Below, in pieces: positions 27,306-36,405 of a stretch of DNA of 64,000 nucleotides. The position numbers and the translations under genes are program-made. The DNA comes from Levilactobacillus wangkuiensis (GTDB lineage Bacteria; Bacillota; Bacilli; Lactobacillales; Lactobacillaceae): positions 1 to 64,000 of the forward strand of contig NZ_BOLM01000013.1 in NCBI RefSeq assembly GCF_016861605.1. Direction: 5' to 3'. Each line of letters begins with the position of its first letter. Positions within the stretch are counted from its first letter, which is position 1. Under the pieces are notes generated by a model. That model did no database searches. It had not been told where the DNA came from and worked only from the letters and a program-made list of their open reading frames with translations.

Positions 27306-28868
27306 ATGCCAGAAGAAAAGAAGCACAAGCTGATTGAATATGCGAACGGCCGCTCACTAGAAGAAATCAATGGGACGGTCAAGGTGCCCAAGGACATTGG
27401 TTTCTGGAAAACCTTGTTTGCGTACTCAGGGCCTGGTGCGTTGGTTGCCGTGGGGTACATGGATCCCGGGAACTGGTCGACGTCAATTACCGGTGGTCAA
27501 AATTTCCAGTACCTGCTGATGTCTGTCATCTTGATGTCAAGTTTGATTGCGATGCTGTTGCAATACATGGCGGCTAAACTTGGTATCGTGAGTCAGATGG
27601 ATCTGGCCCAAGCCATTCGCGCGCGGACCAGTAAATCACTAGGGGTGGTTTTATGGTTATTAACTGAATTGGCTATCATGGCGACGGATATCGCGGAAGT
27701 TATTGGGGCAGCGATTGCGTTGTACCTGCTGTTCCACATCCCGTTAGTCATCGCCGTCTTCATCACGGTCTTTGATGTGCTGTTGCTATTATTGCTGACC
27801 AAGGTCGGCTTCCGGAAAATTGAAGCCATCGTGGTTTGCCTGATTATGGTGATTCTCTTCGTCTTCGTCTATCAGGTTGCCTTGTCCAATCCCGATTGGG
27901 GTGGCGTCTTCAAGGGCCTGATTCCCACCGGTGAAACGTTCTCAACTGGACATGCGGTTGCTGGAATGACGCCATTAAACGGGGCCCTCGGCATCATCGG
28001 GGCTACCGTCATGCCGCACAATTTGTACCTGCATTCGGCCATTTCACAGACGCGCTCGATCGACCACAACGATGAGGAAGACGTGGCGCGGACGGTTAAA
28101 TTTGCCGGGCTGGATTCGAACATTCAACTGACCTTTGCCTTCTTCGTCAACGCGTTACTGCTGATCATGGGGGTCGCCGTCTTCAAGACCGGTGCCGTCA
28201 AAGATCCTTCCTTCTTCGGCCTGTTCCACGCGCTGTCAGATACGACGACCATGAGCAATGGTGTTCTGAGCAGTGTCGCACGGACCGGGGTCTTATCCAC
28301 GTTGTTCGCCGTGGCTTTACTGGCTTCCGGGCAAAACTCCACGATTACCGGGACACTATCCGGGCAAGTCATCATGGAAGGCTTCGTGCACATGCGGATG
28401 CCCCTGTGGTTGCGGCGGTTGGTGACCCGTCTGCTGTCCGTGATTCCCGTCTTGATCTGTGTCATGTTGACCAGCGGCAAGAGTGCGATTGCGGAACACG
28501 AAGCACTGAATGATTTAATGAACAATTCGCAAGTCTTTCTGGCGTTTGCCCTGCCATTTTCCATGCTACCTCTCTTGATGATGACCGATAGCAAATTGGA
28601 AATGGGCGAGCGTTTCAAGAACTCCTGGTGGCTTAAAATTTTAGGCTGGTTCTCCGTCATTGCCTTGACCGGGTTGAACCTGGAAGGCATGCCGGGGCAA
28701 GTTCAGGCTTTCTTCGGCAGTAACGTGACGGGTGGCACGCTGGCCTTGGCCAATGGCATTGCCTACGCGTTGATTGCGGCCGTATTGGGCTTGCTGGCGT
28801 GGACCATCGTGGAATTACATTTTGGCAACAAGCGCCTAGCCGCATCGCTAGCGGCGAAGGAAAAGTAG
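27306..28868 (+). CDS. mntH: Nramp Mn2+/H+ symporter, copy 2
   Basis: 520 residues from ATG at 27306 (AGGAGGAG SD); the longer frame start at 27285 has none. DPGNWSTSI and MPHNLYLHSAI are intact. It matches copy 1 very closely except near residues 200-230 and the last 60 residues (LNLEGMPGQVQAFFGSN). A tandem duplication with its uspA partner is likely. Expected to import Mn2+. Its upstream CCCCTAAATTTAA partly resembles the boxes at copy 1. Confidence 0.92.
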   Translation: MPEEKKHKLIEYANGRSLEEINGTVKVPKDIGFWKTLFAYSGPGALVAVGYMDPGNWSTSITGGQNFQYLLMSVILMSSLIAMLLQYMAAKLGIVSQMDLAQAIRARTSKSLGVVLWLLTELAIMATDIAEVIGAAIALYLLFHIPLVIAVFITVFDVLLLLLLTKVGFRKIEAIVVCLIMVILFVFVYQVALSNPDWGGVFKGLIPTGETFSTGHAVAGMTPLNGALGIIGATVMPHNLYLHSAISQTRSIDHNDEEDVARTVKFAGLDSNIQLTFAFFVNALLLIMGVAVFKTGAVKDPSFFGLFHALSDTTTMSNGVLSSVARTGVLSTLFAVALLASGQNSTITGTLSGQVIMEGFVHMRMPLWLRRLVTRLLSVIPVLICVMLTSGKSAIAEHEALNDLMNNSQVFLAFALPFSMLPLLMMTDSKLEMGERFKNSWWLKILGWFSVIALTGLNLEGMPGQVQAFFGSNVTGGTLALANGIAYALIAAVLGLLAWTIVELHFGNKRLAASLAAKEK

Positions 28869-28880
28869 GGGGATGAGTGC

Positions 28881-29312
28881 ATGCCAACCACGTTTAAACG
28901 AATTTTAGTCGGCGTCGACGATTCGGCGGATGCCTTGTTAGCCTTTAGGTACGCGATTCATCAGGCGAAACGAGACGGTGCCGAGTTGGTGATCGCGTCG
29001 GTTTTGGAAAAGGAAACCATGAACGTTTACCAGGCGCTGGATACGGATTTCATTCACGGCCAATATGATGATTTGAAACGACACGTCCGCGAGTACCAGC
29101 AACAGGCAGAGGACGCGGGGGTTGCCGACGTCCGCATCATGATTGCGGAGGGGGAGCCGGGTGAGACCATCGTGAAGGAAATCATTCCCCAGATTAAGCC
29201 GGACATTCTCATTGTCGGGTCAATCGCCAAGAAGGGTGTCAGTCGTCACTTTGGTAGCCAGGCCGCGTACATGGCTAAGTATGCGCCGGTCTCGGTGCTG
29301 GTGATTCGGTAA
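28881..29312 (+). CDS. UspA family protein, mntH2-linked
   Basis: 143 residues, the paralogue of the gene behind mntH1, with FKRILVGVDDSADALLAF and VGSIAKKGVSRHFGSQAAYMAKYAPVSVLVIR. SD GGGGGATG precedes the ATG 12 bases after the mntH2 stop, so an operon with mntH2. Confidence 0.88.
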   Translation: MPTTFKRILVGVDDSADALLAFRYAIHQAKRDGAELVIASVLEKETMNVYQALDTDFIHGQYDDLKRHVREYQQQAEDAGVADVRIMIAEGEPGETIVKEIIPQIKPDILIVGSIAKKGVSRHFGSQAAYMAKYAPVSVLVIR

Positions 29313-29344
29313 AGCATAGTTAGAAAATGTTATAATAAAAAACA

Positions 29345-29383
29345 CAAAACGACTCATCCACAAAATAGGATGGGTCGTTTTTG
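29345..29383 (+). terminator. Terminator after uspA copy 2
   Basis: AAAACGACTCATCC/GGATGGGTCGTTTTT stem-loop with T run. Confidence 0.85.
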
Positions 29384-29468
29384 ACTATCGTTGCAAATTT
29401 TTACCAGTAGCTTATGATGAGAGAGTAAGTAATTAAACCAGCGATTAACCGAAAGGATGAATAGAACT

Positions 29469-30176
29469 ATGACGATGAAGGATGTTATTATTGACGATAG
29501 TTTTTGGCAAACGTATCCGGAGGCCCAGATCAATTTGATGTGGCTGACGGGTTTTGATAACCACGATACGGATGATAATCTGGCTGAACGCCAAGAATTA
29601 TTGCGCACGGCGACGGCGGAATCCGACAAATTTACCAAGGTTGACCCCTTCCGGAACAACCCGGTGGTGGCCGAATGGCGGGAGGCTTACCAACAATTTC
29701 CCAAGCGTAAAGGCGCGCGTTCTTCGATTGAAGCCTTGTTAAAGCGGGCTAGTCAGGGCCACGAGTTTACCCCAATCGAGCCACTGGTTGACGTGTATAA
29801 CAGTATTTCACTGCGTTACGGCGTGCCAGTCGGCATTGAAGACCGGGATAAAATTGCCGGTGACCTGCATTTAGGCAAGGCACAAGGCGGCGAATCCTTC
29901 TTCCCATTGGGTGCAGAAGAGGATGACCCGGCCCGGGCTGGCGAAATGATTTACTACGATGAAGATGGCGCCGTATGCCGGAGTCTGAACTGGCGGGAAG
30001 CCCAACGGACCATGTTGACGGACGACACCACCAACGGGATTGTCGTGATGGAATCGGTCAACGCCGACCAGGCTGCCCGTGCCAATGAAGCCATGGCAGC
30101 CTTAGCCGAATTGATTCCAACCTATTTCGGGATCAAACCGGATAAGACGGCCGTTTTGACCGCTGAAACGAAGTAA
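29469..30176 (+). CDS. B3/B4 tRNA-binding domain protein
   Basis: 235 residues from ATG at 29469; the SD AAAGGA (29452-29457) overlaps an upstream ATG at 29457. Family signs of the PheRS-beta B3/B4 domain: AEWREAYQQFPKRKGARSSIEALLKRA, VDVYNSISLRYGVPVGIEDRDKI and GEMIYYDEDGAVCRSLNWREAQRTML. Free-standing B3/B4 proteins are thought to edit mischarged tRNA, or to be of unknown function. Monocistronic. Confidence 0.82.
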   Translation: MTMKDVIIDDSFWQTYPEAQINLMWLTGFDNHDTDDNLAERQELLRTATAESDKFTKVDPFRNNPVVAEWREAYQQFPKRKGARSSIEALLKRASQGHEFTPIEPLVDVYNSISLRYGVPVGIEDRDKIAGDLHLGKAQGGESFFPLGAEEDDPARAGEMIYYDEDGAVCRSLNWREAQRTMLTDDTTNGIVVMESVNADQAARANEAMAALAELIPTYFGIKPDKTAVLTAETK

Positions 30177-30271
30177 CTAGCTTAATCGCTACTGATGCAG
30201 AAATTTCGGGGAAGCTTGTGTTGGTTAGCGATAGACTGAATTTTAAGTGGAAAAAGAAGGGGAGAGTTTTT

Positions 30272-31039
30272 TTGGAATTAAATCAGGGGAGAAGACAACC
30301 GGCGTACCAGCTCATTTTAACGTGGGTACTGGTGATCGTTGTGATGAATGTCGTCGGCTATTTGCTGAAAAAGGCCAGTTTGTCGACGATGTTAACATCG
30401 TTTTTGGAAGAAATTGTTGTCTTAACGATTGTTTGTTTGGCTAATCGGTTTTGGTTAGGTGTGCCGATCCATTTAAAGTCGGAACTGTCATTTTGGCAAC
30501 AGGTTAAGACTAACGGGGTACCCGTATTTTTTATGGTTTTGAACGGGTCCTTACTGGTCACGGCCAAACACTTTACGGGGCACTCAGCCCTGCTGGTGTT
30601 ACTGGCGTTGCTGATTGCCATCTTTGAGGAGACACTGTTTAGAGGCATCTTGCTCGGCGGATTTCTACGGCGGTTTGCCAACCATGTGCGTTGGGGCGTG
30701 TGGCTGGCGGTGATTTGCAGTAGTCTATTGTTTGCTGCGAGCCATTTGATCAATCTGTCACACCAGAGTCTGACGATGACTATCGGGCAAGTTCTGATGG
30801 CGTTCGGGTTTGGCTTACTGACGAGTGCCATGTATCTCCGGACGGGGAGTTTATTGTGGACGATTGCGTGGCATTTCTTGGAGGATGCCCAGGTGTTGGT
30901 CAATACGGGACTGCTTCAGCAGGGCGTAAATTTACCTGCCTGGGCTGGCATCGGACCACTGGTCGTCTATGGCGGCGTTGCCTGGTTCATGTTACGGCGG
31001 TCTAAGTTGGCTGATATTCGGGCTCGTTTTTTAAACTAA
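30272..31039 (+). CDS. CPBP-family intramembrane metalloprotease
   Basis: 255 residues from a TTG at 30272 that lies 7 bases after GGGGAG; the longer frame to 30218 has no SD. Eight hydrophobic segments are likely. CPBP/Abi motifs EETLFRGILLGGFLRR (motif 1), FAASHLINL (His) and AWHFLED (His) are intact. Relatives process membrane proteins or confer bacteriocin self-immunity; nothing in the neighbourhood points to a bacteriocin. Confidence 0.82.
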   Translation: MELNQGRRQPAYQLILTWVLVIVVMNVVGYLLKKASLSTMLTSFLEEIVVLTIVCLANRFWLGVPIHLKSELSFWQQVKTNGVPVFFMVLNGSLLVTAKHFTGHSALLVLLALLIAIFEETLFRGILLGGFLRRFANHVRWGVWLAVICSSLLFAASHLINLSHQSLTMTIGQVLMAFGFGLLTSAMYLRTGSLLWTIAWHFLEDAQVLVNTGLLQQGVNLPAWAGIGPLVVYGGVAWFMLRRSKLADIRARFLN

Positions 31040-31049
31040 ATTATGTAGC

Positions 31050-31099
31050 AAAAAGTCACGCGTCACTTTCCACACCGGAAAGGACGCGTGACTTTTATT
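31050..31099. terminator. Bidirectional terminator between CPBP gene and guaC
   Basis: AAAAGTCACGCGTC with its complement GACGCGTGACTTTT; an inner TTTCC/GGAAA extends the stem. Confidence 0.85.
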
Positions 31100-31104
31100 T
31101 TTGT

Positions 31105-32091
31105 CTAGTAATTGTCGCCGTTCATGATGGAGCTCTTCACGATAACGTAGTCCACGGTCCGAATGTCCAGCAGGTTACGGCCACCTGCGTAGGAAATTGA
31201 GGATTGCAGGTCTTCTTGCATGGCGTTTAACGTGTTGGCGATGTCGCCGCGGTAAGGGACCAGCATCTGCTTGCCCTCAACGTTGCGGTAGGCGCCTTTT
31301 TGCTTTTCAGAGGCGGAACCCCAGTATTGCTTGAAGGTCCGGCCGTCGATCGTTAACAGACTACCAGGCGATTGTTCGTGACCGGCTAACATTGAGCCAA
31401 TCATGACCATGCTAGCACCGAAACGAATTGACTTGGCGATGTCGCCGTTGTAGCGAATCCCGCCGTCAGCGATAATTGGCTTCCGGGCAGCCTTGGCGCA
31501 GAGCCGAACGGCCGCGAGTTGCCAGCCACCGGTCCCGAAGCCCGTCTTGAGCTTGGTGATGCAGGCCTTACCAGGTCCGATACCGACTTTGGTAGCGTCC
31601 GCACCGGCGTTTTCCAATTCCCGAACGGCTTCAGGAGTGCCGACGTTTCCGGCAATCACGAAGCTATCGGGCAACTTGGTCTTGATTTGCTTGATCATCC
31701 GAATGACTGCGTCACTGTGACCGTGCGCGATATCAATCGTGATGTATTCAGGTACCAGGTCGGCTGCGGCAAGTTCGTCAATGAAGGCGTGCTCGTCGTC
31801 TTTGACCCCCACACTAATGGAAGCAAAGAGGGACTTGGCGTGCATCCGTTCAATGAAGCCGCGGCGTTCTTCTGGGTGGAACCGGTGCATGACGTAGAAA
31901 TAATCATGCTGGGCCAGCCAAATGGCTAGGGGTTCGTTGATGACCGTTTCCATGTTCGCGGGAACGACCGGAATTTTAAACCGGTGGGGGCCAAATTCAA
32001 TACTGGTATCGGCCTCGCTTCGACTGTCGATGATACATTTGTTAGGAATCAGTTGAATATCTTCGTAATCAAATACTTCAGCAGGATGCAT
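31105..32091 (-). CDS. guaC: GMP reductase
   Basis: 328 residues of the IMPDH/GMPR TIM-barrel family; it turns GMP into IMP and ammonia with NADPH. The catalytic Cys (about residue 177) is in [17 protein letters not shown], preceded by [11 protein letters not shown] and followed by [20 protein letters not shown]. The short length without CBS domains separates it from IMP dehydrogenase. SD AAGGAGTG precedes the ATG. It lies 25 bases after purA, forming a purine-interconversion operon. Confidence 0.9.
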   Translation of the reverse strand: MHPAEVFDYEDIQLIPNKCIIDSRSEADTSIEFGPHRFKIPVVPANMETVINEPLAIWLAQHDYFYVMHRFHPEERRGFIERMHAKSLFASISVGVKDDEHAFIDELAAADLVPEYITIDIAHGHSDAVIRMIKQIKTKLPDSFVIAGNVGTPEAVRELENAGADATKVGIGPGKACITKLKTGFGTGGWQLAAVRLCAKAARKPIIADGGIRYNGDIAKSIRFGASMVMIGSMLAGHEQSPGSLLTIDGRTFKQYWGSASEKQKGAYRNVEGKQMLVPYRGDIANTLNAMQEDLQSSISYAGGRNLLDIRTVDYVIVKSSIMNGDNY

Positions 32092-32116
32092 GTGCAGTCA
32101 CTCCTTGTTCGTGGGG

Positions 32117-33403
32117 TTAGGCGTTCCAGACGTCTTGTAAAATGTTGGTCTGTTCACGGTCGGGGCCAACGGAGAGCGTGGCGATATCCACACCCACCAA
32201 TTCGGCGAGGCGTTTGACGTAGTTTTGGGCGTTGACGGGAAGTTCTTCGACTGAGTGACAGCCGGTGATGTCTTCCGTCCAGCCAGGGAATTCTTCATAG
32301 ATGGGTTGGCAAGCGTCCAGGTCAACTAGGCTAGCGGGGTAGTGGTAAATAGCCTCGCCGTTTAATTCGTAAGCCTTGCAGATCTTGACAGTCTTGAGAC
32401 CAGTCAACACGTCGAGACAGTTCAGAGACAGGCTCGTTAAACCAGAAACGCGCTTGGCATGGCGAAGAACGACGCTGTCGAACCAGCCGATTCGGCGAGG
32501 ACGCTTGGTAACCGTCCCGTATTCGTGGCCAGTCTCACGGATGGTGTCCCCAATTTCATCAAAGAGTTCAGTCGGGAAAGGACCATCACCGACTCGTGAC
32601 GTGTAGGCCTTGCAGACACCGACAACGTGGTCGATCTTGGTTGGGCCCACACCGGCACCGATGGTTACTCCACCGGCAACGGGGTTCGAGGACGTGACGA
32701 ATGGGTAAGTCCCGTGGTCGATGTCTAACATTACCCCTTGAGCGCCTTCGAAGAGAACATTCTTGCCGGCGTCAATTGCGTCGTTGATCACGACGGATGT
32801 GTCGGTGACGTGGCCTTTGATTTGTTGGCCCAGTGCATAGTATTCATCGAAAACATCATCAAAGTTAAGCGGTTCGACATCGTATAACTTGGTTAAAACA
32901 TTATTCTTTTCAATTAAGTTTTGGCGTAATTTATCAGCGAAAATGTCGTGGTCCAACAGATCCGCGATACGAATCCCGATTCGTTCGGCTTTATCCATGT
33001 AAGCCGGGCCAATCCCCTTGTTGGTGGTCCCAATCTTGTTTTCCTTCGCCTTTTCTTGCGCTTGGTCTAACAAAATGTGGTAGGGCAAAATCACGTGCGC
33101 CCGGTCGGAAATCCGTAAATTATCGGTAGAAATACCATTTTCATGGAGGTAAGTCAGTTCTGCAATCAGAGACTTCGGATTGACGACGACCCCATTACCA
33201 ATCACACTCAGCTTGTCGGCGTAGAAAATTCCAGAAGGAATCAGCCGTAACTTGAACGTTTGGCCATTGAAAACAATGGTGTGGCCGGCATTGTCACCAC
33301 CTTGGTAGCGGGCAATGACATCAGCCTTCTCACTCAGAAAATCCGTGATCTTTCCTTTACCTTCATCGCCCCATTGACTACCAACTACTACTGTTGATGA
33401 CAT
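32117..33403 (-). CDS. purA: Adenylosuccinate synthetase
   Basis: 428 residues from the ATG at 33403 (GAGGTG SD), matching the normal length; a longer frame to 33442 has no SD. GTP motif [16 protein letters not shown], catalytic His in NAGHTI, and [27 protein letters not shown] and RPRRIGWFD are all present. It joins IMP and Asp using GTP, the first committed AMP step. With guaC downstream and purB divergent, this locus balances adenylate and guanylate. Confidence 0.96.
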   Translation of the reverse strand: MSSTVVVGSQWGDEGKGKITDFLSEKADVIARYQGGDNAGHTIVFNGQTFKLRLIPSGIFYADKLSVIGNGVVVNPKSLIAELTYLHENGISTDNLRISDRAHVILPYHILLDQAQEKAKENKIGTTNKGIGPAYMDKAERIGIRIADLLDHDIFADKLRQNLIEKNNVLTKLYDVEPLNFDDVFDEYYALGQQIKGHVTDTSVVINDAIDAGKNVLFEGAQGVMLDIDHGTYPFVTSSNPVAGGVTIGAGVGPTKIDHVVGVCKAYTSRVGDGPFPTELFDEIGDTIRETGHEYGTVTKRPRRIGWFDSVVLRHAKRVSGLTSLSLNCLDVLTGLKTVKICKAYELNGEAIYHYPASLVDLDACQPIYEEFPGWTEDITGCHSVEELPVNAQNYVKRLAELVGVDIATLSVGPDREQTNILQDVWNA

Positions 33404-33460
33404 TGCAAACACCTCATCGTTATTATTTGCCGGGCCGAACACCCAGCAAGAATAAGTGTA

Positions 33461-33655
33461 TCAAGTTCGGAATTAAAAATCAAGTGAAAAGCGAACAATT
33501 TATTTAATAATGCAGTATAAAGTTCTTTTAATTATGGGTAGAAATTAATTAATAAGGGATATAACGCGTAAATCACTAGCTAAAGTGGGATGTTCTGTGA
33601 TAAAATAGATATCAGAGAAAAGAACGAAAATTAAAATTAATGTTCGTGTTTTACC
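33461..33655. promoter_or_regulatory. purA-purB divergent region with PurBox-like sites
   Basis: Toward purA: TTAATTCCGAACTTGA (minus, 33461-33475) and GAAAAGCGAACAATT (33486-33500). Toward purB: AAAACACGAACATTAA (minus, 33638-33653) and AAAGAACGAAAATT (33619-33633). They resemble PurR PurBoxes (AWWWCCGAACWWT) in inverted pairs. PurR control is inferred. Confidence 0.5.
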
Positions 33656-33677
33656 TATTTTCGAGGAGGAAATGTGC

Positions 33678-34976
33678 ATGTTAGAACGCTATACCCGACC
33701 AGAGATGGGCCAGATTTGGTCCCTAGAAAACCAGTACCAGTCTTGGCTTGCCGTGGAGATTGCCATTGATGAGGCTTGGGCAAAGTTGGGCGAAGTCCCT
33801 GCTGAAGATGCACGTAAGATTCGTGAGAACGCGACCTTTGATGTCGACCGCATTGCCGAGATTGAAGCCGTCACCCACCATGATATGGTTGCCTTCACGC
33901 GGGATGTTTCGGAATCATTAGGCGCCGAACGCAAATGGATTCACTTTGGGGTCACCAGCACGGACGTGGTCGACACCGCTCAGGGTTACCGATTAAAGCA
34001 AGCCAACGCCGTATTACGACAGGATTTGGTGACGTTGATTGCGACGCTTAAGGACATGGCGCTTCATTATAAGGACACGGTCATGATTGGTCGGACCCAT
34101 GGGGTTCAGGCCGAACCCACCACGTTTGGCTTAAAGATTGCGCGCTTCTACGCGGAAATGGAACGGAACTTGGCGCGTTTTGACCAAGCCGCAACCGCCG
34201 TGGAGACCGGGAAAATCAGTGGGGCAGTCGGGACGTTTGCCAACGTGCCACCAGAAGTCGAAGCCTCAGTCTGTGAAGAGCTGGGCATCAGTGCGCAACC
34301 AATTGCCAGCCAAGTGCTGCCGCGGGACCTGCACGCGGACTACATTTCAATGTTGGCCTTGATTGGGACGGGTGTTGAAAATATTGCCACGGAGATTCGG
34401 AGCCTACAACGCTCAGAAATCCATGAAGTGGAAGAACATTTTAGTGCCGGACAAAAGGGTTCCTCAGCCATGCCGCACAAACGTAACCCCATCGGTTCCG
34501 AAAATGTGACCGGCCTGGCCCGCGTCTTACGGGGGACCATGGTCACGGCGTATGAGAACGTGAGTCTCTGGCACGAACGGGACATTTCTCATTCTTCAGC
34601 TGAACGCATGATTTTGCCTGAAAGCACGACGCTGTTAGACTACATGCTACACCGGATTAACGGCATCTTGACGAACTTGGATGTTTTCCCAGAAACGATG
34701 AAGGCCAATATGAACCGGACGTACGGACTGATTTACAGTCAACGGCTATTGTTGAAGCTGATTGAATCGGGACTCAGTCGTGAGGCTGCTTATGACTTGG
34801 TCCAACCGTTGACCGCCCAAGCCTGGGACCAACAGACGCAGTTCCGGCCACTGGTGGAAGCCAATGCGGAAATTACGCAACGGTTAACGCCAGCTCAGAT
34901 TGATGATGCGTTTGATTATCATTACCACTTGCGCCGCGTGGACTTTATCTTTAACCGCTTAGGGTTAACCAAATAG
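33678..34976 (+). CDS. purB: Adenylosuccinate lyase
   Basis: 432 residues from ATG at 33678, 8 bases after GAGGAGG; the ATG at 33672 sits too close to the SD. Fumarase/aspartase superfamily signature SSAMPHKRNPIGSENVTGLAR, plus IGRTHGVQAEPTTFG (His) and TSTDVVDTAQ. It cleaves adenylosuccinate to AMP and SAICAR to AICAR. Divergent from purA. Confidence 0.96.
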   Translation: MLERYTRPEMGQIWSLENQYQSWLAVEIAIDEAWAKLGEVPAEDARKIRENATFDVDRIAEIEAVTHHDMVAFTRDVSESLGAERKWIHFGVTSTDVVDTAQGYRLKQANAVLRQDLVTLIATLKDMALHYKDTVMIGRTHGVQAEPTTFGLKIARFYAEMERNLARFDQAATAVETGKISGAVGTFANVPPEVEASVCEELGISAQPIASQVLPRDLHADYISMLALIGTGVENIATEIRSLQRSEIHEVEEHFSAGQKGSSAMPHKRNPIGSENVTGLARVLRGTMVTAYENVSLWHERDISHSSAERMILPESTTLLDYMLHRINGILTNLDVFPETMKANMNRTYGLIYSQRLLLKLIESGLSREAAYDLVQPLTAQAWDQQTQFRPLVEANAEITQRLTPAQIDDAFDYHYHLRRVDFIFNRLGLTK

Positions 34977-35024
34977 GTTTGTCGACGTCGTTAGCTTGTC
35001 TGTGAACTATGGGAGGAATGGCCA

Positions 35025-35255
35025 ATGGAAAAAGTGTATTCACCAATTGATGCGCAACAGAATCTACTAGACTTGTTACGGCAAGTTCATGCCGGAAAGG
35101 CCGTCAAGATTGCATCGTCTCAGCAAACCGATGACGGCGCCATTTTGATGAGTGAAGCCCAGTGGGCGGCCATTCAAGCACAGCTCGTCCAGTCAACTCA
35201 GACGCACGAGACGCAGCACCGGCAGGATCTGTATAAGGCTTGGCGGTGGTTGTAA
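35025..35255 (+). CDS. Phd/YefM-like antitoxin-type protein
   Basis: 76 residues, SD GGGAGGAATGG. The N-terminal part VYSPIDAQQNLLDLLRQVHAGKAVKIAS resembles the Phd/YefM DNA-binding fold, followed by DDGAILMSEAQWAAIQAQL as in the VLMSxxEWxxL strand-turn-helix. No toxin of RelE/Doc type follows; instead another short gene begins at the next base. Could be an orphan antitoxin or regulator. Confidence 0.65.
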   Translation: MEKVYSPIDAQQNLLDLLRQVHAGKAVKIASSQQTDDGAILMSEAQWAAIQAQLVQSTQTHETQHRQDLYKAWRWL

Positions 35256-35423
35256 GTGAGTGAGAAGAATTCGGAAAAGATTGTGGTGGATGCGGATGAG
35301 TGGCATTCACTACAAGAAACCTTGTTTTTGATTAATCAGGGTGTTGACCGGCAGATTAAGGAACGCGGTAACGATAAGACTGTCGGATTTGATGAAGCTT
35401 GGCGGCAGATTAAAGATAAATAG
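35256..35423 (+). CDS. 55-residue antitoxin C-terminal-like protein
   Basis: A GTG start immediately after the preceding stop, with GGCGGTGG 6 bases upstream. Translation: IVVDADEWHSLQETLFLINQGVDRQIKERG, the shape of the C-terminal helix of YefM/Phd antitoxins, ending DEAWRQIKDK. The upstream gene also ends YKAWRWL, so the two are related in that tail. It probably forms a translationally coupled pair with the previous gene. No toxin is seen. Confidence 0.55.
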   Translation: MSEKNSEKIVVDADEWHSLQETLFLINQGVDRQIKERGNDKTVGFDEAWRQIKDK

Positions 35424-35438
35424 CATAAAGCAAACAGG

Positions 35439-35474
35439 AAAAGTCCAGGAGAAGTCTTCTGGACTTTTTGGTGT
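35439..35474 (+). terminator. Terminator of the antitoxin-like pair
   Basis: AAAAGTCCAG..CTGGACTTTTT hairpin. Confidence 0.8.
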
Positions 35475-35569
35475 CCAATGGTGTTCTGCCTTACATCCCG
35501 CACTTTCTAATGTTGGTTAGTTCGTAGTAAGCTGACCGTGAGTCTACACATAATAAGGAGTGACAAGCT

Positions 35570-36022
35570 TTGAAGTTCAAAAGACTGATTTTGATACTAC
35601 TAGCAACCCTTTCCGTTGCCTTAGTATTTGGGAGTACGCCCCGGACGGCACAAGCAGCTAGCTGGAAGACTAGTGTCCCAAAGGTATTGCGGGGGCATTG
35701 GTGGAGTAGCTATGTGCCAGGCAGCGTGCGGGTTCGCTATAAATTCAGCAAGAAGTCTATTAGTGATACAGATTGCTTTTTCAAAAGTCATGGCAGATGG
35801 GTGAATAGTCACCGGGAGTTGAGCTCGGTCAATACGTTCAATCATCTCGTAAAAATTAAGCATTATGCTAAGAACAAGTATGTGATTAAGCCCGCCGATA
35901 AGCTTCCATCTAGCGGTAGTAATCGGGTTAAGATTACCAGAAAAGGTAAGAACAAAATCGTCATGACCTCTCGGTTTAAGCACACGTGGTCAAAGCCAGA
36001 GACTTTAACACGGGCGAAGTAA
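35570..36022 (+). CDS. Small secreted basic protein, unknown
   Basis: 150 residues from a TTG (AAGGAG SD, 9 bases upstream). The first 30 residues form a Sec signal peptide (KRLILILLATLSVALVFG, cleavage near TAQAA). The mature part is about 120 residues, Lys/Arg/Ser rich, with RYKFSKKSIS and KYVIKP-like strands. Similar short secreted proteins occur in lactobacilli without known role. Monocistronic. Confidence 0.75.
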   Translation: MKFKRLILILLATLSVALVFGSTPRTAQAASWKTSVPKVLRGHWWSSYVPGSVRVRYKFSKKSISDTDCFFKSHGRWVNSHRELSSVNTFNHLVKIKHYAKNKYVIKPADKLPSSGSNRVKITRKGKNKIVMTSRFKHTWSKPETLTRAK

Positions 36023-36057
36023 GCTGTTCGCCAGGCGGAGCAGAATTCCAGCCCAAA

Positions 36058-36107
36058 ATAAAAGGTTCGTCGCACTCTCGGGGAAGAGTACGGCGAACCT
36101 TTTTTCA
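36058..36107 (+). terminator. Terminator of the secreted protein gene
   Basis: AAAGGTTCG..CTCT pairs with AGAG..CGAACCTTTTTT. Confidence 0.8.
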
Positions 36108-36149
36108 TGAGGAGTGCATTTACATAGGGGGTGTAAACGCAACTTAGAG

Positions 36150-36213
36150 GGGTGATTAGGCTTGAGGGAACCTAATCAGGAAGGATTCTCTTAGGGGGAG
36201 AGAATCTAAAAGG
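36150..36213. other. Two adjacent hairpins with G-rich loops
   Basis: TGATTAGG/CCTAATCA with loop CTTGAGGGAA, then GATTCTC/GAGAATC with loop TTAGGGGGA. They lie in a 300-base non-coding stretch (36108-36405) that otherwise shows nothing I recognise. Confidence 0.45.
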
Positions 36214-36405
36214 GATTGGATATAGAATTTGGTTAGTAATAGTTATTGGCTAATTACTATGATGTTTACTATACCCGCCGCTTGTGAAGAGAAAAGGGCC
36301 AAATTCGTGATGACTTTTTGACAAATTGCTAAAGAAAAACTAAAGTGTGAAGATTCTACGTTAATCATAAGGAAGCTGTAAACGCCGTTAAGTTAGGCTT
36401 AAGCT

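Noticed and set aside
36150-36213. Tandem hairpins as a riboswitch or CsrA-binding RNA
   Set aside because: No known aptamer core is visible and no csrA-type gene is in view, so no function was assigned.
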